DNA of 64,000 bases from NCBI GenBank assembly GCA_964624475.1, contig CAZUYC010000118.1, positions 25,143 to 89,142 of the forward strand, given 5' to 3'. The position numbers and the translations under genes are program-made. The notes beneath the pieces were generated by a model that searched no databases, was not told the origin of the DNA, and saw only the letters and a program-made list of their open reading frames with translations. Positions 33,284-41,165 of the stretch are shown piece after piece; within the stretch, counting starts at the first letter, position 1; the number at the start of each line of letters is the position of its first letter. The stretch is from CAZUYC01 sp964624475. GTDB taxonomy: Bacteria > Myxococcota_A > UBA9160 > SMWR01.

Positions 33284-33888
33284 CGCGCGCCCAGGTACCC
33301 GTTCTTCTCGAGGTGGGCGACGAGGCTCGCCACGCTCTCCTCGACGCCCTGGCGGTTCGTGTCGAGCACGAGCTCGGGCCGCTCCGGGGCCTCGTACGGC
33401 GCGGAGATCCCGGTGAACTCGGGGATCTCGCCCTTGCGGGCGCGCTGGTAGAGCCCCTTCACGTCCCGCGACTCGCAGGTCTCGACGCTGGCCGAGACGT
33501 GCACCTCGACGAAGTCGCCCGGCGCGAAGAGCGAGCGCACGCCGTCGCGGTCGGAGCGGTACGGGGAGATGAAGGAGGTCATCGCGATCACGCCGGCCTC
33601 GCTGAAGAGCTTCGCGACCTCGCCGATGCGGCGGATGTTCTCGGTGCGGTCCGCGGGGCTGAAGCCGAGGTTCTTGTTCAGGCCGTGGCGGATGTTGTCG
33701 CCATCGAGCACGTAGGCGAGTCGCCCGCGGCGCACCAGCTCGCGCTCGGCGCCCACCGCGATGGTCGACTTGCCGGAGCCGGAGAGGCCCGTGAGCCACA
33801 CGGTCGCGCCCTTTTGACCGAGCAGGCGCTCCCGCTCGTTGCGGGTCACGTGGCTCGCGTGCCAGGTGATGTTGCGCGCCTCGGCCAC
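33280..33888 (-). CDS. cysC: Adenylylsulfate kinase
   Basis: Phosphorylates APS to PAPS in sulfate activation. The 202-residue protein has Walker A GLSGSGKST (34-42), the APS-binding DGDNIRHGLNKNLGFSPADR, ENIRRIGEVAKLF, FISPYRSDRD and KGLYQRARKGEIPEFTGI. No ATP sulfurylase gene is nearby; PAPS could serve sulfonation of glycans rather than cysteine synthesis, given the neighbouring glycan genes, but that is inference. It begins with GTG 33888 and overlaps the TPR gene by four bases. Confidence 0.94.
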   Translation of the reverse strand: MAEARNITWHASHVTRNERERLLGQKGATVWLTGLSGSGKSTIAVGAERELVRRGRLAYVLDGDNIRHGLNKNLGFSPADRTENIRRIGEVAKLFSEAGVIAMTSFISPYRSDRDGVRSLFAPGDFVEVHVSASVETCESRDVKGLYQRARKGEIPEFTGISAPYEAPERPELVLDTNRQGVEESVASLVAHLEKNGYLGAR

Positions 33889-33955
33889 CGGTCGTGCCTC
33901 CGCCCCTATGGGTGGCTTCCAAGCGTAGCGCGGCTCGCGGGGGCCGGGCCCGGGT

Positions 33956-35197
33956 TCAGGTTCCGGCCACGGGACCGAGGCGAGCCACGCCGGCGCGCCG
34001 CGCCCGAAGCCCGCCGACCTCCTGGATCAGTCGGTCGGCGAGCCGGTCCACCTGGGCCTGCGTGTTGGAGCGGCCGAGTCCCACGCGCAGCGCGCCGCGA
34101 GCGAGCGAATCCGGGAGCCCGAGCGCCCGCAGCACGTGGCTCGGCTCGCCCGACCCCGAGGCGCAGGCCGAGCCCGCCGAGAGCGCGAACTCGCGCAGCG
34201 ACGCGATCAGCGCATCGGCCTCGACGCCCTCGAAGGCGACGTGGAGGTTGCCGGGGAGGCGGCGCTGCGCGTGACCGTTGCAACGCACGCCGGGAAGGCC
34301 GGCCGAGAGCCTGGCCCAGAGCCGGTCGCGGAGCTCGGCGAGCCGCCCGGCCTCGGCGTCCTGGTCCTCGAGGCAGAGCTCGACGGCGCGCGCGAAGCCG
34401 ACGATCAGCGGCACCGGGAGCGTCCCCGAGCGGCGACCTCGCTCGTGGCCGCCGCCGTGCAGCAGGGGCTCGAGCCGCAGGCGCGGCCTCGGGCCCGAGG
34501 GGCTCCGCTCGCCTTCGGCTCGCTGCGCGCTTCGCTTGCGCCTCACATAGAGCGCGCCGATCCCCTTCGGGCCGTAGAGCTTGTGCGCGCAGAACGAGAG
34601 CAGGTCGACGCCGAGCCCCTCGACGTCGATCGGGATCTTGCCCACCGCCTGCGCCGCGTCGCTGTGCAGCGGAACCCCCTGCCGCCGACACAGCGCTCCG
34701 ATCGCCTCGAGCGGCTGGAGGACGCCGATCTCGCTGTTGGCCGCGCCCACGGAGACGAGCCGCGTGCCCTCGTCGAGGGCGGCGCCGACGGCCTCGGGGT
34801 CGAGGAGCCCGTCGGAGCCGACCGGGAGCACGCGTACCTCGAAGCCCTCCGCGGCGAGGGAGCGGCAGGTGTCGAGCACCGCCGGGTGCTCGATCGCGCT
34901 GGTCACGATGCGCCCGCCGCGGCCGCGCTGGGCGCGCGCCACGCCCTGGATCGCGAGGTTGTCGCTCTCGGTCGTCCCGCTCGTGAAGACGATCTCGGCG
35001 GGCTCCGCCGCCCCGATGGCGCGCGCGATCCGCTCGCGGGCGTCTTCGACCGCGGCGTCCGCCTCCCAGCCGTAGCGGTGGGTCGCGCTCGCCGGGTTTC
35101 CGAAGCGCTCGCTCCACCAGGGCGCCATCGCCTCGACCACGCGCGGGTCCGTGGGCGTCGTCGCATGGTGGTCGAAGTAGATCGGAAGCTCGGGCAC
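33956..35197 (-). CDS. nifS: Cysteine desulfurase, NifS/IscS class, with a repeat-encoded insertion
   Basis: PLP enzyme that takes sulfur from cysteine for Fe-S clusters and thio-cofactors. In 413 residues: FDHHATTP at the N-terminus, FTSGTTESDN, the PLP lysine in CAHKLYGPKG (Lys 206), HGGGHERGRRSGT, and the sulfur-accepting Cys 345 in SAGSACASGSGEPSH (group I loop). Residues 221-236 (KRSAQRAEGERSPSGP) interrupt the otherwise continuous YVRR...PRLRLEPLLHGGG segment and are encoded by a family A repeat (34490-34537). The catalytic parts are intact, so it is probably active. GTG start at 35197. Confidence 0.93.
   Translation of the reverse strand: MPELPIYFDHHATTPTDPRVVEAMAPWWSERFGNPASATHRYGWEADAAVEDARERIARAIGAAEPAEIVFTSGTTESDNLAIQGVARAQRGRGGRIVTSAIEHPAVLDTCRSLAAEGFEVRVLPVGSDGLLDPEAVGAALDEGTRLVSVGAANSEIGVLQPLEAIGALCRRQGVPLHSDAAQAVGKIPIDVEGLGVDLLSFCAHKLYGPKGIGALYVRRKRSAQRAEGERSPSGPRPRLRLEPLLHGGGHERGRRSGTLPVPLIVGFARAVELCLEDQDAEAGRLAELRDRLWARLSAGLPGVRCNGHAQRRLPGNLHVAFEGVEADALIASLREFALSAGSACASGSGEPSHVLRALGLPDSLARGALRVGLGRSNTQAQVDRLADRLIQEVGGLRARRAGVARLGPVAGT
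34490..34537 (-). repeat. Family A repeat inserted in frame in the desulfurase gene
   Basis: Forty-eight bases that break an otherwise conserved protein region. On the minus strand they read AAGCGAAGCGCGCAGCGAGC then CGAAGGCGAGCGGAGC, the family A core with one substitution. The length is a multiple of three and the frame used has no stop. Confidence 0.85.
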
Positions 35198-35217
35198 GAT
35201 TTGCCCCGCAGAAGGTC

Positions 35218-35318
35218 AGGCAAGCCGGAAGGACAGGCAAGCGGCAGAAGGCCGCGCGCAGCGAGCCGCAGGCGAGCGGAGCTGGCAACAGCGCTCGGAT
35301 CCTCGCAACGTCCTCGAA
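35218..35318 (+). repeat. Family A repeat with shared 3' flank
   Basis: Core GCAGCGAGCCGCAGGCGAGC at 35258-35277 after two AGGCAAGC starts, then GGAGCTGGCAACAGC and the flank TCGCAACGTCCTCG (35303-35316). The same flank follows the copies at 35832 and 35919. It occupies the gap between the desulfurase and the A-type carrier genes, both read leftward. Confidence 0.85.
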
Positions 35319-35651
35319 CTACGCGCCGAAGGACTCGCCGCAGCCGCAGGTGGTCTTGGCATTGGGATTGACCATCTTGAAGCCGCTCTCCTGGAGCGTG
35401 TCGGCGAAGTCGAGGATCGTGCCCACGAGGTAGAGGGCGCTCTTCTCGTCGACGACCACGCGAACCGACCCGGCCTCGAGCGTCGTGTCGCCCTCGCGCA
35501 GGCGATCGTCGAAGGCGAGCTCGTAGCGCAGGCCCGAGCATCCTCCGCCCACCACCTTGAGGCGCAGGGCGTGCGTGGCGAGCTTGCCCTCCTTCGTCAG
35601 GAGGTCGCGGATGCGCTCGGAGGCGGCCTCGGAAACCTGGATCAGCGGCAT
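35319..35651 (-). CDS. erpA: A-type iron-sulfur carrier (IscA/ErpA family)
   Basis: Carries and inserts Fe-S clusters into target proteins. The 110-residue length and the three conserved cysteines (Cys 38 in GGGCSG; Cys 102 and 104 in TTCGCGES) are diagnostic. ATG 35651 has GGGGAGAGGA ten bases upstream. It sits just upstream (in transcription) of the desulfurase gene, separated by a family A repeat; together with NfuA at 46160 this covers sulfur donor and carriers, but no IscU-type scaffold is visible. IscA and ErpA cannot be separated with certainty. Confidence 0.92.
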   Translation of the reverse strand: MPLIQVSEAASERIRDLLTKEGKLATHALRLKVVGGGCSGLRYELAFDDRLREGDTTLEAGSVRVVVDEKSALYLVGTILDFADTLQESGFKMVNPNAKTTCGCGESFGA

Positions 35652-35737
35652 CGAGTCCTCTCCCCGCTCTCCCCGCTCTCCCCGCGGGCGGCGCGGCGCC
35701 CGGGCGGGCGATGCCTGCAAGGATAGGCGCGGGTGGC

Positions 35738-35941
35738 CGTCACGCAAGCGGCCGAGGGGGCCGGAGCTCCTGTGGAGCTCGGCCCGCAGCGAGCCGAAGG
35801 CGCACGGAGCAGGCAACCACCCCTCGACTCCTCGCAACGTCCTCGAACCAGGCAGGCGACCGAAGGTCGCGCGCAGCGAGCCGAAGGCGAGCGGAGCAGG
35901 CAACCACCGCCCGGTTCGTCGCAACGTCCTCGGACCGGGCG
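35738..35941 (+). repeat. Two family A repeats with GGAGCTCC hairpin and shared flank
   Basis: First unit: AAGCGGCCGAGGGGGCCGGA, a GGAGCTCCTGTGGAGCTC hairpin (about 35763-35780), core variant, then GGCAACCACC and TCGCAACGTCCTCG (35832-35845). Second unit: AGGCGACCGAAGGTCGCGCG, core variant GCAGCGAGCCGAAGGCGAGC, GGAGCAGGCAACCACC and the same flank at 35919-35932. Together with the 35652-35737 stretch, where I see only GC-rich leader of the carrier gene, this fills the gap after tlyA. Confidence 0.85.
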
Positions 35942-36727
35942 TCAGCGCGCTCCGGGACGCGAGGGGCGCAGCCACAGGAAGACCTCGCGGTTGCCGCGCG
36001 GCCCGGCCAGCCGCGACTCCGCCTCTCCGGCGACGCCATAGCCGAGCGCGACCGCCGCCTCGCGCACCGCGCAAACCACCTCGGCGCGAAGCTGCGGGTC
36101 GCGCACCACTCCGCCCTTCCCGACCCGATCGCGCCCGACCTCGAAGTTCGGCTTCACCAGCACGAGCAGGTCGGCCGCGGGCGCGATCTCGCGCAGCCGG
36201 GGCAGGACGAGGCGCAGCGAGATGAACGCGAGGTCGACGGTCGCGAGCTCGACGGGGCCGCCGAGCGCCGACGCCTCGAGGCGGCGCACGTTGGTGCGCT
36301 CGAGGACGCGGACGCGCGGGTCGCCGCGCAGGCGTGGGTCGAGCTGCCCGTAGCCGACGTCGACGGCCACGACCTCGCGCGCGCCCGCCTGGAGCAGGCA
36401 ATCGGTGAAGCCGCCGGTCGAGGCCCCGAGGTCGAGGCAGCGCCGCCCCGCCGGGTCGACCCCCAGGTCCTCGAGCGCGCCGGCGAGCTTCTCGCCGCCC
36501 CGGGAGGCGAAGCGCCGCGCGTCCCCGCGCACCCGCAGCCGCGCCGCCGGCCCGACGCGGACTCCGGGCTTCTCGACCGGGACGTCGTCGACCAGGACCC
36601 GACCGGCGCGGATCAGCGCCTCGGCCCGGCTGCGCGTCGGAGCGAGGCCGAGCTCGACGAGGCGCTCGTCGAGGCGCGCTCCGGCCGCACGGCGGCCCCC
36701 GCCCGGTTTGCTAGCGCCCGGCGGCAC
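35942..36727 (-). CDS. tlyA: TlyA family rRNA 2'-O-methyltransferase
   Basis: Methylates ribose of 16S/23S rRNA in relatives. The 261-residue protein has an N-terminal S4 RNA-binding domain (LDERLVELGLAPTRSRAEAL, RAGRVLVDD) and a FtsJ-like Rossmann methyltransferase (SAM motif CLDLGASTGGFTDCLLQ, then NVRRL, DLAFISL, LVKPNFE). GTG 36727 overlaps the dxs stop by 17 bases. The xseA-xseB-ispA-dxs-tlyA order is a widespread bacterial arrangement. Confidence 0.93.
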   Translation of the reverse strand: MPPGASKPGGGRRAAGARLDERLVELGLAPTRSRAEALIRAGRVLVDDVPVEKPGVRVGPAARLRVRGDARRFASRGGEKLAGALEDLGVDPAGRRCLDLGASTGGFTDCLLQAGAREVVAVDVGYGQLDPRLRGDPRVRVLERTNVRRLEASALGGPVELATVDLAFISLRLVLPRLREIAPAADLLVLVKPNFEVGRDRVGKGGVVRDPQLRAEVVCAVREAAVALGYGVAGEAESRLAGPRGNREVFLWLRPSRPGAR

Positions 36728-38612
36728 GCGCGGCGGCCACGGCCGCGCGCACGGCGCGCGCGATCCCGGCCGCGTCGAGGCCGAGCCCGGCCAGCACCTC
36801 GGCCGGGTCTCCGTGCTCGACGATCCGGTCCGGGACGCCGAGGCAAGCGACCGGCACCGCGAGGCCGGCCGCGGCGATCGCCTCGAGCACGGCGCCGCCG
36901 AAGCCGCCCAGGGCGGCGTGCTCCTCGACGGTCACGAGCACCCCGCAGCGGCGGGCGAGCGCGGTGATCCGCTCCGCGTCGAGCGGCTTCACGAAGCGGG
37001 CGTTCAGCACCGCGACCGAGAGGCCCTCCGCGGCGAGCTCCGCCGCCGCCTCGAGCGCGGGGTGGACCATCGAGCCGAGCGCCAGGATCGCGGCGTCCCC
37101 ACCGTCGCGAAGCAGCTCGGCGCGACCGATCGGCAATGCCTTGAGCTCCGGGTCGAGCGGCACCCCGACCCCCGCGCCGCGCGGGAAGCGCACCGCCGCC
37201 GGGCCCGGGTGCTCGATGGCCGTCACCAGCATGTGTCGGAGCTCGTTCTCGTCCTTCGGCGCCATCACCAGCATGTTCGGCAGCGCCCGCAGGTACGCGA
37301 GGTCGTAGAAGCCCTGGTGGGTGGCGCCGTCGGCGCCGACCACGCCGGCGCGGTCGAGCGCGAAGGTCACGTCGAGGTTCTGCAGGCAGATGTCGTGCAC
37401 CACCTGGTCGTAGGCGCGCTGGAGGAAGGTCGAGTAGATCGCCGGCACCGGCTTCATCCCCTCGGCTGCGAGCCCGGCGGCGAAGGTCACCGCGTGCTGC
37501 TCGGCGATCCCCACGTCGTAGAAGCGGTCGGGGAAGGCCTCCCGGAAGCGGTCGAGGCCGGTGCCGTCGGCCATCGCCGCGGTGATGCCGACGATGCGCG
37601 GATCCTCGCGCGCCAGGTGGATCAGGGTATCGGCGAAGACGTCCTGGTAGCGCGGCGGCCCGGGGCGCGAGGGCCGGAAGCGCCCGGACTCCACCTCGAA
37701 GGCGCCGACGCCGTGGTAGCGGTAGGGGTCCTGCTGCGCGGGGTCGTAGCCGTAGCCCTTGGCCGTCAGGGCGTGGACCAGGATCGGGCCCTCGCCGGAG
37801 AGGATCATCTGGCGCACGTTCGCGAAGGTCTCGAGCACCACGTCGAGCCGGTTGCCCTGGATCGGCCCCACGTAGCGGAACGAGAGCGCCTCGAAGAGCA
37901 TGCCGGGCGAGAAGAAGACCTTGAGCGACTCCTCGACCTTGTGCGCCCAGTGGAGCATGTCGCCGGGAAGGCTCTGCAGGAACTCGCGGGCGAAGCCCTT
38001 CATGCGCCGCACCAGCGGCATCGAGAGCTTGCGCGAGAGGTAGGACGAGAGCGCGCCCACGTTGGGCGAGATCGACATCTCGTTGTCGTTCAGCACCACG
38101 ATGAGGTTGCGCTGCCGGAGGTGGCCGGCGTGGTTCAGGGCCTCGAAGGCCATGCCCGCCGTCATGCCGCCGTCGCCGATCAGCGCGATCGCGCAGCCGG
38201 CGCGGCCCTGGTGCTGCATGGCGCGCGCCATGCCGAGCGCCGCGGAGATCGAGGTCCCGGCGTGCCCGGCCCCGAAGTGGTCGTAGGGCGACTCCGAGCG
38301 GCGCAGGAACTTCGCGATCCCGTCCGCCTTGCCGATGCGGTCGAAGCCCTCGCGCCGGCCCGTCAGCATCTTGTGCGAATAGCCCTGGTGTCCGACGTCG
38401 AGGACGAGCCGGTCGCGGGGCGTGTCGAAGACGGCGTGGATCGCGACGAGGAGCTCCACGGCGCCGAGGCTCGAGGCCAGGTGGCCGCCCGTGCGCGAGA
38501 CCCGCTGCACGATCTCCTCGCGGATCTCGGCCGCGACCTGCGCCAGCTTCTCGCGCGGCAGGCGGCGCAGGTCCTCGGGCGAGCGGATCCCCGGGAGGAG
38601 CGCCTCGCTCAT
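36711..38612 (-). CDS. dxs: 1-deoxy-D-xylulose-5-phosphate synthase
   Basis: First enzyme of the MEP isoprenoid pathway; condenses pyruvate and glyceraldehyde 3-phosphate with thiamine diphosphate. The 633-residue protein is full-length: HLASSLGAVEL, DVGHQGYSHK, the ThDP motif GDGGMTAGMAFEALNHAG ending in NDNEMSIS, DRAGVVGADGATHQG in the transketolase pyrimidine domain, and a C-terminal domain with TVEEHAALGGFG. ATG 38612 overlaps the ispA stop by four bases, so it is coupled to the prenyltransferase that uses its products. Confidence 0.97.
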   Translation of the reverse strand: MSEALLPGIRSPEDLRRLPREKLAQVAAEIREEIVQRVSRTGGHLASSLGAVELLVAIHAVFDTPRDRLVLDVGHQGYSHKMLTGRREGFDRIGKADGIAKFLRRSESPYDHFGAGHAGTSISAALGMARAMQHQGRAGCAIALIGDGGMTAGMAFEALNHAGHLRQRNLIVVLNDNEMSISPNVGALSSYLSRKLSMPLVRRMKGFAREFLQSLPGDMLHWAHKVEESLKVFFSPGMLFEALSFRYVGPIQGNRLDVVLETFANVRQMILSGEGPILVHALTAKGYGYDPAQQDPYRYHGVGAFEVESGRFRPSRPGPPRYQDVFADTLIHLAREDPRIVGITAAMADGTGLDRFREAFPDRFYDVGIAEQHAVTFAAGLAAEGMKPVPAIYSTFLQRAYDQVVHDICLQNLDVTFALDRAGVVGADGATHQGFYDLAYLRALPNMLVMAPKDENELRHMLVTAIEHPGPAAVRFPRGAGVGVPLDPELKALPIGRAELLRDGGDAAILALGSMVHPALEAAAELAAEGLSVAVLNARFVKPLDAERITALARRCGVLVTVEEHAALGGFGGAVLEAIAAAGLAVPVACLGVPDRIVEHGDPAEVLAGLGLDAAGIARAVRAAVAAARAAGR

Positions 38613-39454
38613 GCGTCCCTACGCACCGCGAAGCGCGCGAGCGCGCGCAGCGGCTCCGCGCGCTCGCCGAGATCCAGGGTCTCGGCGAGGCCCGATGCGA
38701 GCAGGGCCTCGGCTCTCTCGCGCGCGCGCTCCACGCCGAGCAGGGGCACCAGCGAGCAGCCCGTCGATTCCGTGCCCGCGTCGAGCAGATCGTCGGCGAT
38801 CTGGAAGGCCACGCCGACGGCGCGCCCGAAGCGCCGCAGGCGCTCCAGCAGCTCGGCGCCGGCGCCGCCGACCCACGCCCCACCCACGACCCCGGCCGTG
38901 ATCAGCGCGGCCGACTTGCGCTCGTGGATCGACTCGACGCGCGCCGGATCCGCAGCGCGCGGGTCGAAGCCGAGATCGTCGGCCTGCCCGCCCACGAGCG
39001 CCCGCGATCCCACCGCGAAGGCGAGCTCGCGCAGCGCCGCGAGGCGCCGCTCGCCCGCGCTGGCGCCGGGCTCCCCGGCCAGGACGGCGAAGGCAGCCGC
39101 GAGCAGCGCATCGCCGGCCAGGACCGCCGTGGCCTCGCCGAAGGCCACGTGCACGGTCGGCCGCCCCCGGCGCAGCGAGTCGTCGTCCATGCAGGGCAGA
39201 TCGTCGTGGACGAGCGAGTAGGTGTGCACGAGCTCGACCGCCACCGCGACCGGGAGCGCCGTCTCCGGCGCCGACCCGACCGCCTCGGCCGCGGCGAGGG
39301 CGAGCGCCGGCCGCAGCCGCTTCCCGCCCGGGAAGACGAGGTGGCGCATGGCGGCGTGGAGCTCCTGCGGCGGCGCCTCGGCCGGCGGCAGCGCCGCCTC
39401 GAGCGCGCGCTCGACGAGCGGTCCGCGCTCCGCGAGATAGGCGCGCGCGTCCAC
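38609..39454 (-). CDS. ispA: Polyprenyl diphosphate synthase (IspA-type, FPP/GGPP)
   Basis: Chain-elongating prenyltransferase. The 281-residue protein has GGKRLRP, the first aspartate-rich motif DDLPCMDDDSLRRG, GQADDL and the second aspartate-rich motif QIADDLLD. The two residues inserted in DDLPCMDDD and the small residues before it fit bacterial FPP synthases, but product length is not certain. GTG 39454 shares one base with the xseB stop codon (TAGTG), so the genes are tightly coupled. Confidence 0.94.
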   Translation of the reverse strand: MDARAYLAERGPLVERALEAALPPAEAPPQELHAAMRHLVFPGGKRLRPALALAAAEAVGSAPETALPVAVAVELVHTYSLVHDDLPCMDDDSLRRGRPTVHVAFGEATAVLAGDALLAAAFAVLAGEPGASAGERRLAALRELAFAVGSRALVGGQADDLGFDPRAADPARVESIHERKSAALITAGVVGGAWVGGAGAELLERLRRFGRAVGVAFQIADDLLDAGTESTGCSLVPLLGVERARERAEALLASGLAETLDLGERAEPLRALARFAVRRDA

Positions 39455-39747
39455 TACTCCCCCCCGGCCTCCGGCGGCGCCTCGAGCGGCCGGGTCACCC
39501 ACCCGTCGCCCTGCCGCAGCAGGACCTCGATCCTCCGCTCGGCGTCGCCGAGCTGCGTGCCACAGCGCCGCGCGAGCGCGACGCCCTCCTCGAACGCCGC
39601 GAGCGCCTGCTCGAGCGTGAGGTCGCCCTGCTCGAGCCGGTCGACCAGCACCTCGAGTTTTGCCAGCGCCGCCTCGAAGCTCGGATCATCCCCCTCGGCC
39701 GGCGCGGCGCTGGAGGGAGGAGCGTTCGAGCCGCGGGCCCGGGCCAT
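39454..39747 (-). CDS. xseB: Exodeoxyribonuclease VII small subunit
   Basis: Small subunit of the single-strand-specific nuclease ExoVII. In 97 residues, the core SFEAALAKLEVLVDRLEQGD at 23-42, then LTLEQALAAFEEGVALARRC, matches the two-helix family. ATG 39747 gives a normal-length protein with a short disordered N-terminus; the longer open frame reads through a palindrome and is rejected. It lies downstream of xseA, separated by 163 bases that contain the family B palindrome. Confidence 0.94.
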   Translation of the reverse strand: MARARGSNAPPSSAAPAEGDDPSFEAALAKLEVLVDRLEQGDLTLEQALAAFEEGVALARRCGTQLGDAERRIEVLLRQGDGWVTRPLEAPPEAGGE

Positions 39748-39816
39748 CGCGGGGGCGAGGGTAGCAGCCGCGAGCGGAGCGGACCCACCCGCGCGGCGCA
39801 AGACCGCCCGCGGGGC

Positions 39817-39925
39817 GGGGACGGTGTTTAGATCTTCGGGATTTTCAGATTCTCCCGAGAAACCCCCGGGAGGCGCCCGTGGTGAAGGAGAATCTGAAAA
39901 TCCCGAAGATCTAAACACCGTCCCC
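39817..39925. repeat. Family B palindrome, copy 2 (39-base perfect inverted repeat)
   Basis: Arms 39817-39855 and 39887-39925 are perfect 39-base reverse complements with a 31-base loop. Compared with the copy at 3255, arm positions 13, 18, 21, 22 and 27 differ, and each change is matched on the opposite arm. The right arm supplies the last codons and the TAG stop of xseA (39913-39911). Confidence 0.95.
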
Positions 39926-41143
39926 GCTTCTCCGCGCCGCGGAGACCACGGCATCGATCTCCGCCTCCGCGACCCGGATGCGGAGCGCCTCGCCGCGCTC
40001 GACCTGGTCGGCGCGGCGCACGATGGCGCCGTCGCGGGCGCGCCGCGCGAGCGCGTAGCCGCGGCCGAGGACGGCGAGCGGCGAGAGGGCGTCGAGGCGT
40101 GCGCCCGCCTGCGCGACGCGGCGCCGGCGCGCCTCGACGAGTGCCTCCGCGAGGCGCGGGAGCGCGCGCTCGGCCGCGGCGAGCCGCCCACGCTGCTCGG
40201 CGAGGCGGGCCTCCGGTGACACGAGCGCGAGCGCCTCGCGGAATGCGGCCAGGCCGGCGCCGGCGCGGGAGAGAACCGCGCGCGCCGCCTGCTCGAGGCG
40301 GCGCCAGTCGCGGCGCAGCAGGGCGCCGAGCGCGGCGCGGTCCGGGGCGGCGAGCTCCGCGGCGGCCGAAGGGGTCGGAGCGCGCAGGTCGGCCGCCAGG
40401 TCCGCGATCGTCAGGTCGATCTCGTGCCCGACACCGGTCACGACCGGGACGGGCGCGGCGGCGATGGCGCGCGCCACCGCCTCGGTGTTGAAGGCCTGGA
40501 GGTCCTCGAGCGATCCGCCGCCGCGCACGAGCAGGATCACGTCGACCCCCGCGCGGCCCGCGAGCTCGAGTGCGGCGGCGATCTCCTCCGGCGCGCCGAC
40601 ACCCTGCACGCGCGTCCCCGCGATCCGCACGGGGATCGCGGGGCAGCGCCGCCCGAGCACCTGGAGCACGTCGCGCAGCGCCGCGCTCTCCAGCGAGGCC
40701 ACGATCCCGATGCGCTCCGGGACGCGCGGCGGCACCCGCTTCCGCTCGGGGGCGAAGAGGCCCTCGGCGTCGAGCCGGCGGCGAAGCTGCTCGAAGGCGA
40801 GGCGCAGCGCACCCGCGCCGCGCGGCTCGAGATGGCGCACGATGAGCTGGAGGTCGCCGCGCAGCGGGTAGACGGTGAGATCGCCGTAGGCGAGGACCTC
40901 GAGACCGTCCTCGGGGTCGAAGGCGAGGCGCCGGGCATCGCCGCGGAAGAGGGCCGCGCGCAGCGTCCCCTCGGCGTCCTTGAGCGTGAAGTAGAGGTGT
41001 CCCGAGGCGGGCCGGCGCAGGTCGCCGATCTCGCCCGCGATCCACAGGCGCCCGACCCGCTCCTCGAGGAGCGCGGCGAGCCCGCGCAGCACCTCCGAGA
41101 CCGCGTAGACGCGCGGGGTGGCGGCGGTGCCGGCCTCGCTCAC
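39911..41143 (-). CDS. xseA: Exodeoxyribonuclease VII large subunit
   Basis: Catalytic subunit of ExoVII. The 410-residue protein has the N-terminal OB fold (LWIAGEIGDLRRPASGHLYF), VPERIGIVASLESAALRDVL, the DVILLVRGGGSLEDLQAFN segment, VTGVGHEIDLTIADLAAD with catalytic Asp/His, and a long coiled-coil before the C-terminal LAVLGRGYALARR. The final residues SGDGV and the stop codon are encoded by the family B palindrome, which has replaced the original end. GTG 41143. Confidence 0.95.
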   Translation of the reverse strand: MSEAGTAATPRVYAVSEVLRGLAALLEERVGRLWIAGEIGDLRRPASGHLYFTLKDAEGTLRAALFRGDARRLAFDPEDGLEVLAYGDLTVYPLRGDLQLIVRHLEPRGAGALRLAFEQLRRRLDAEGLFAPERKRVPPRVPERIGIVASLESAALRDVLQVLGRRCPAIPVRIAGTRVQGVGAPEEIAAALELAGRAGVDVILLVRGGGSLEDLQAFNTEAVARAIAAAPVPVVTGVGHEIDLTIADLAADLRAPTPSAAAELAAPDRAALGALLRRDWRRLEQAARAVLSRAGAGLAAFREALALVSPEARLAEQRGRLAAAERALPRLAEALVEARRRRVAQAGARLDALSPLAVLGRGYALARRARDGAIVRRADQVERGEALRIRVAEAEIDAVVSAARRSGDGV

Positions 41144-41165
41144 GAGGCGCCGCGCGGGGGGCGGA

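Noticed and set aside
39748..40191. Longer N-terminus for xseB
   Set aside because: The open frame reads through the family B palindrome and over the xseA 3' end; ATG 39747 gives the normal small-subunit length.
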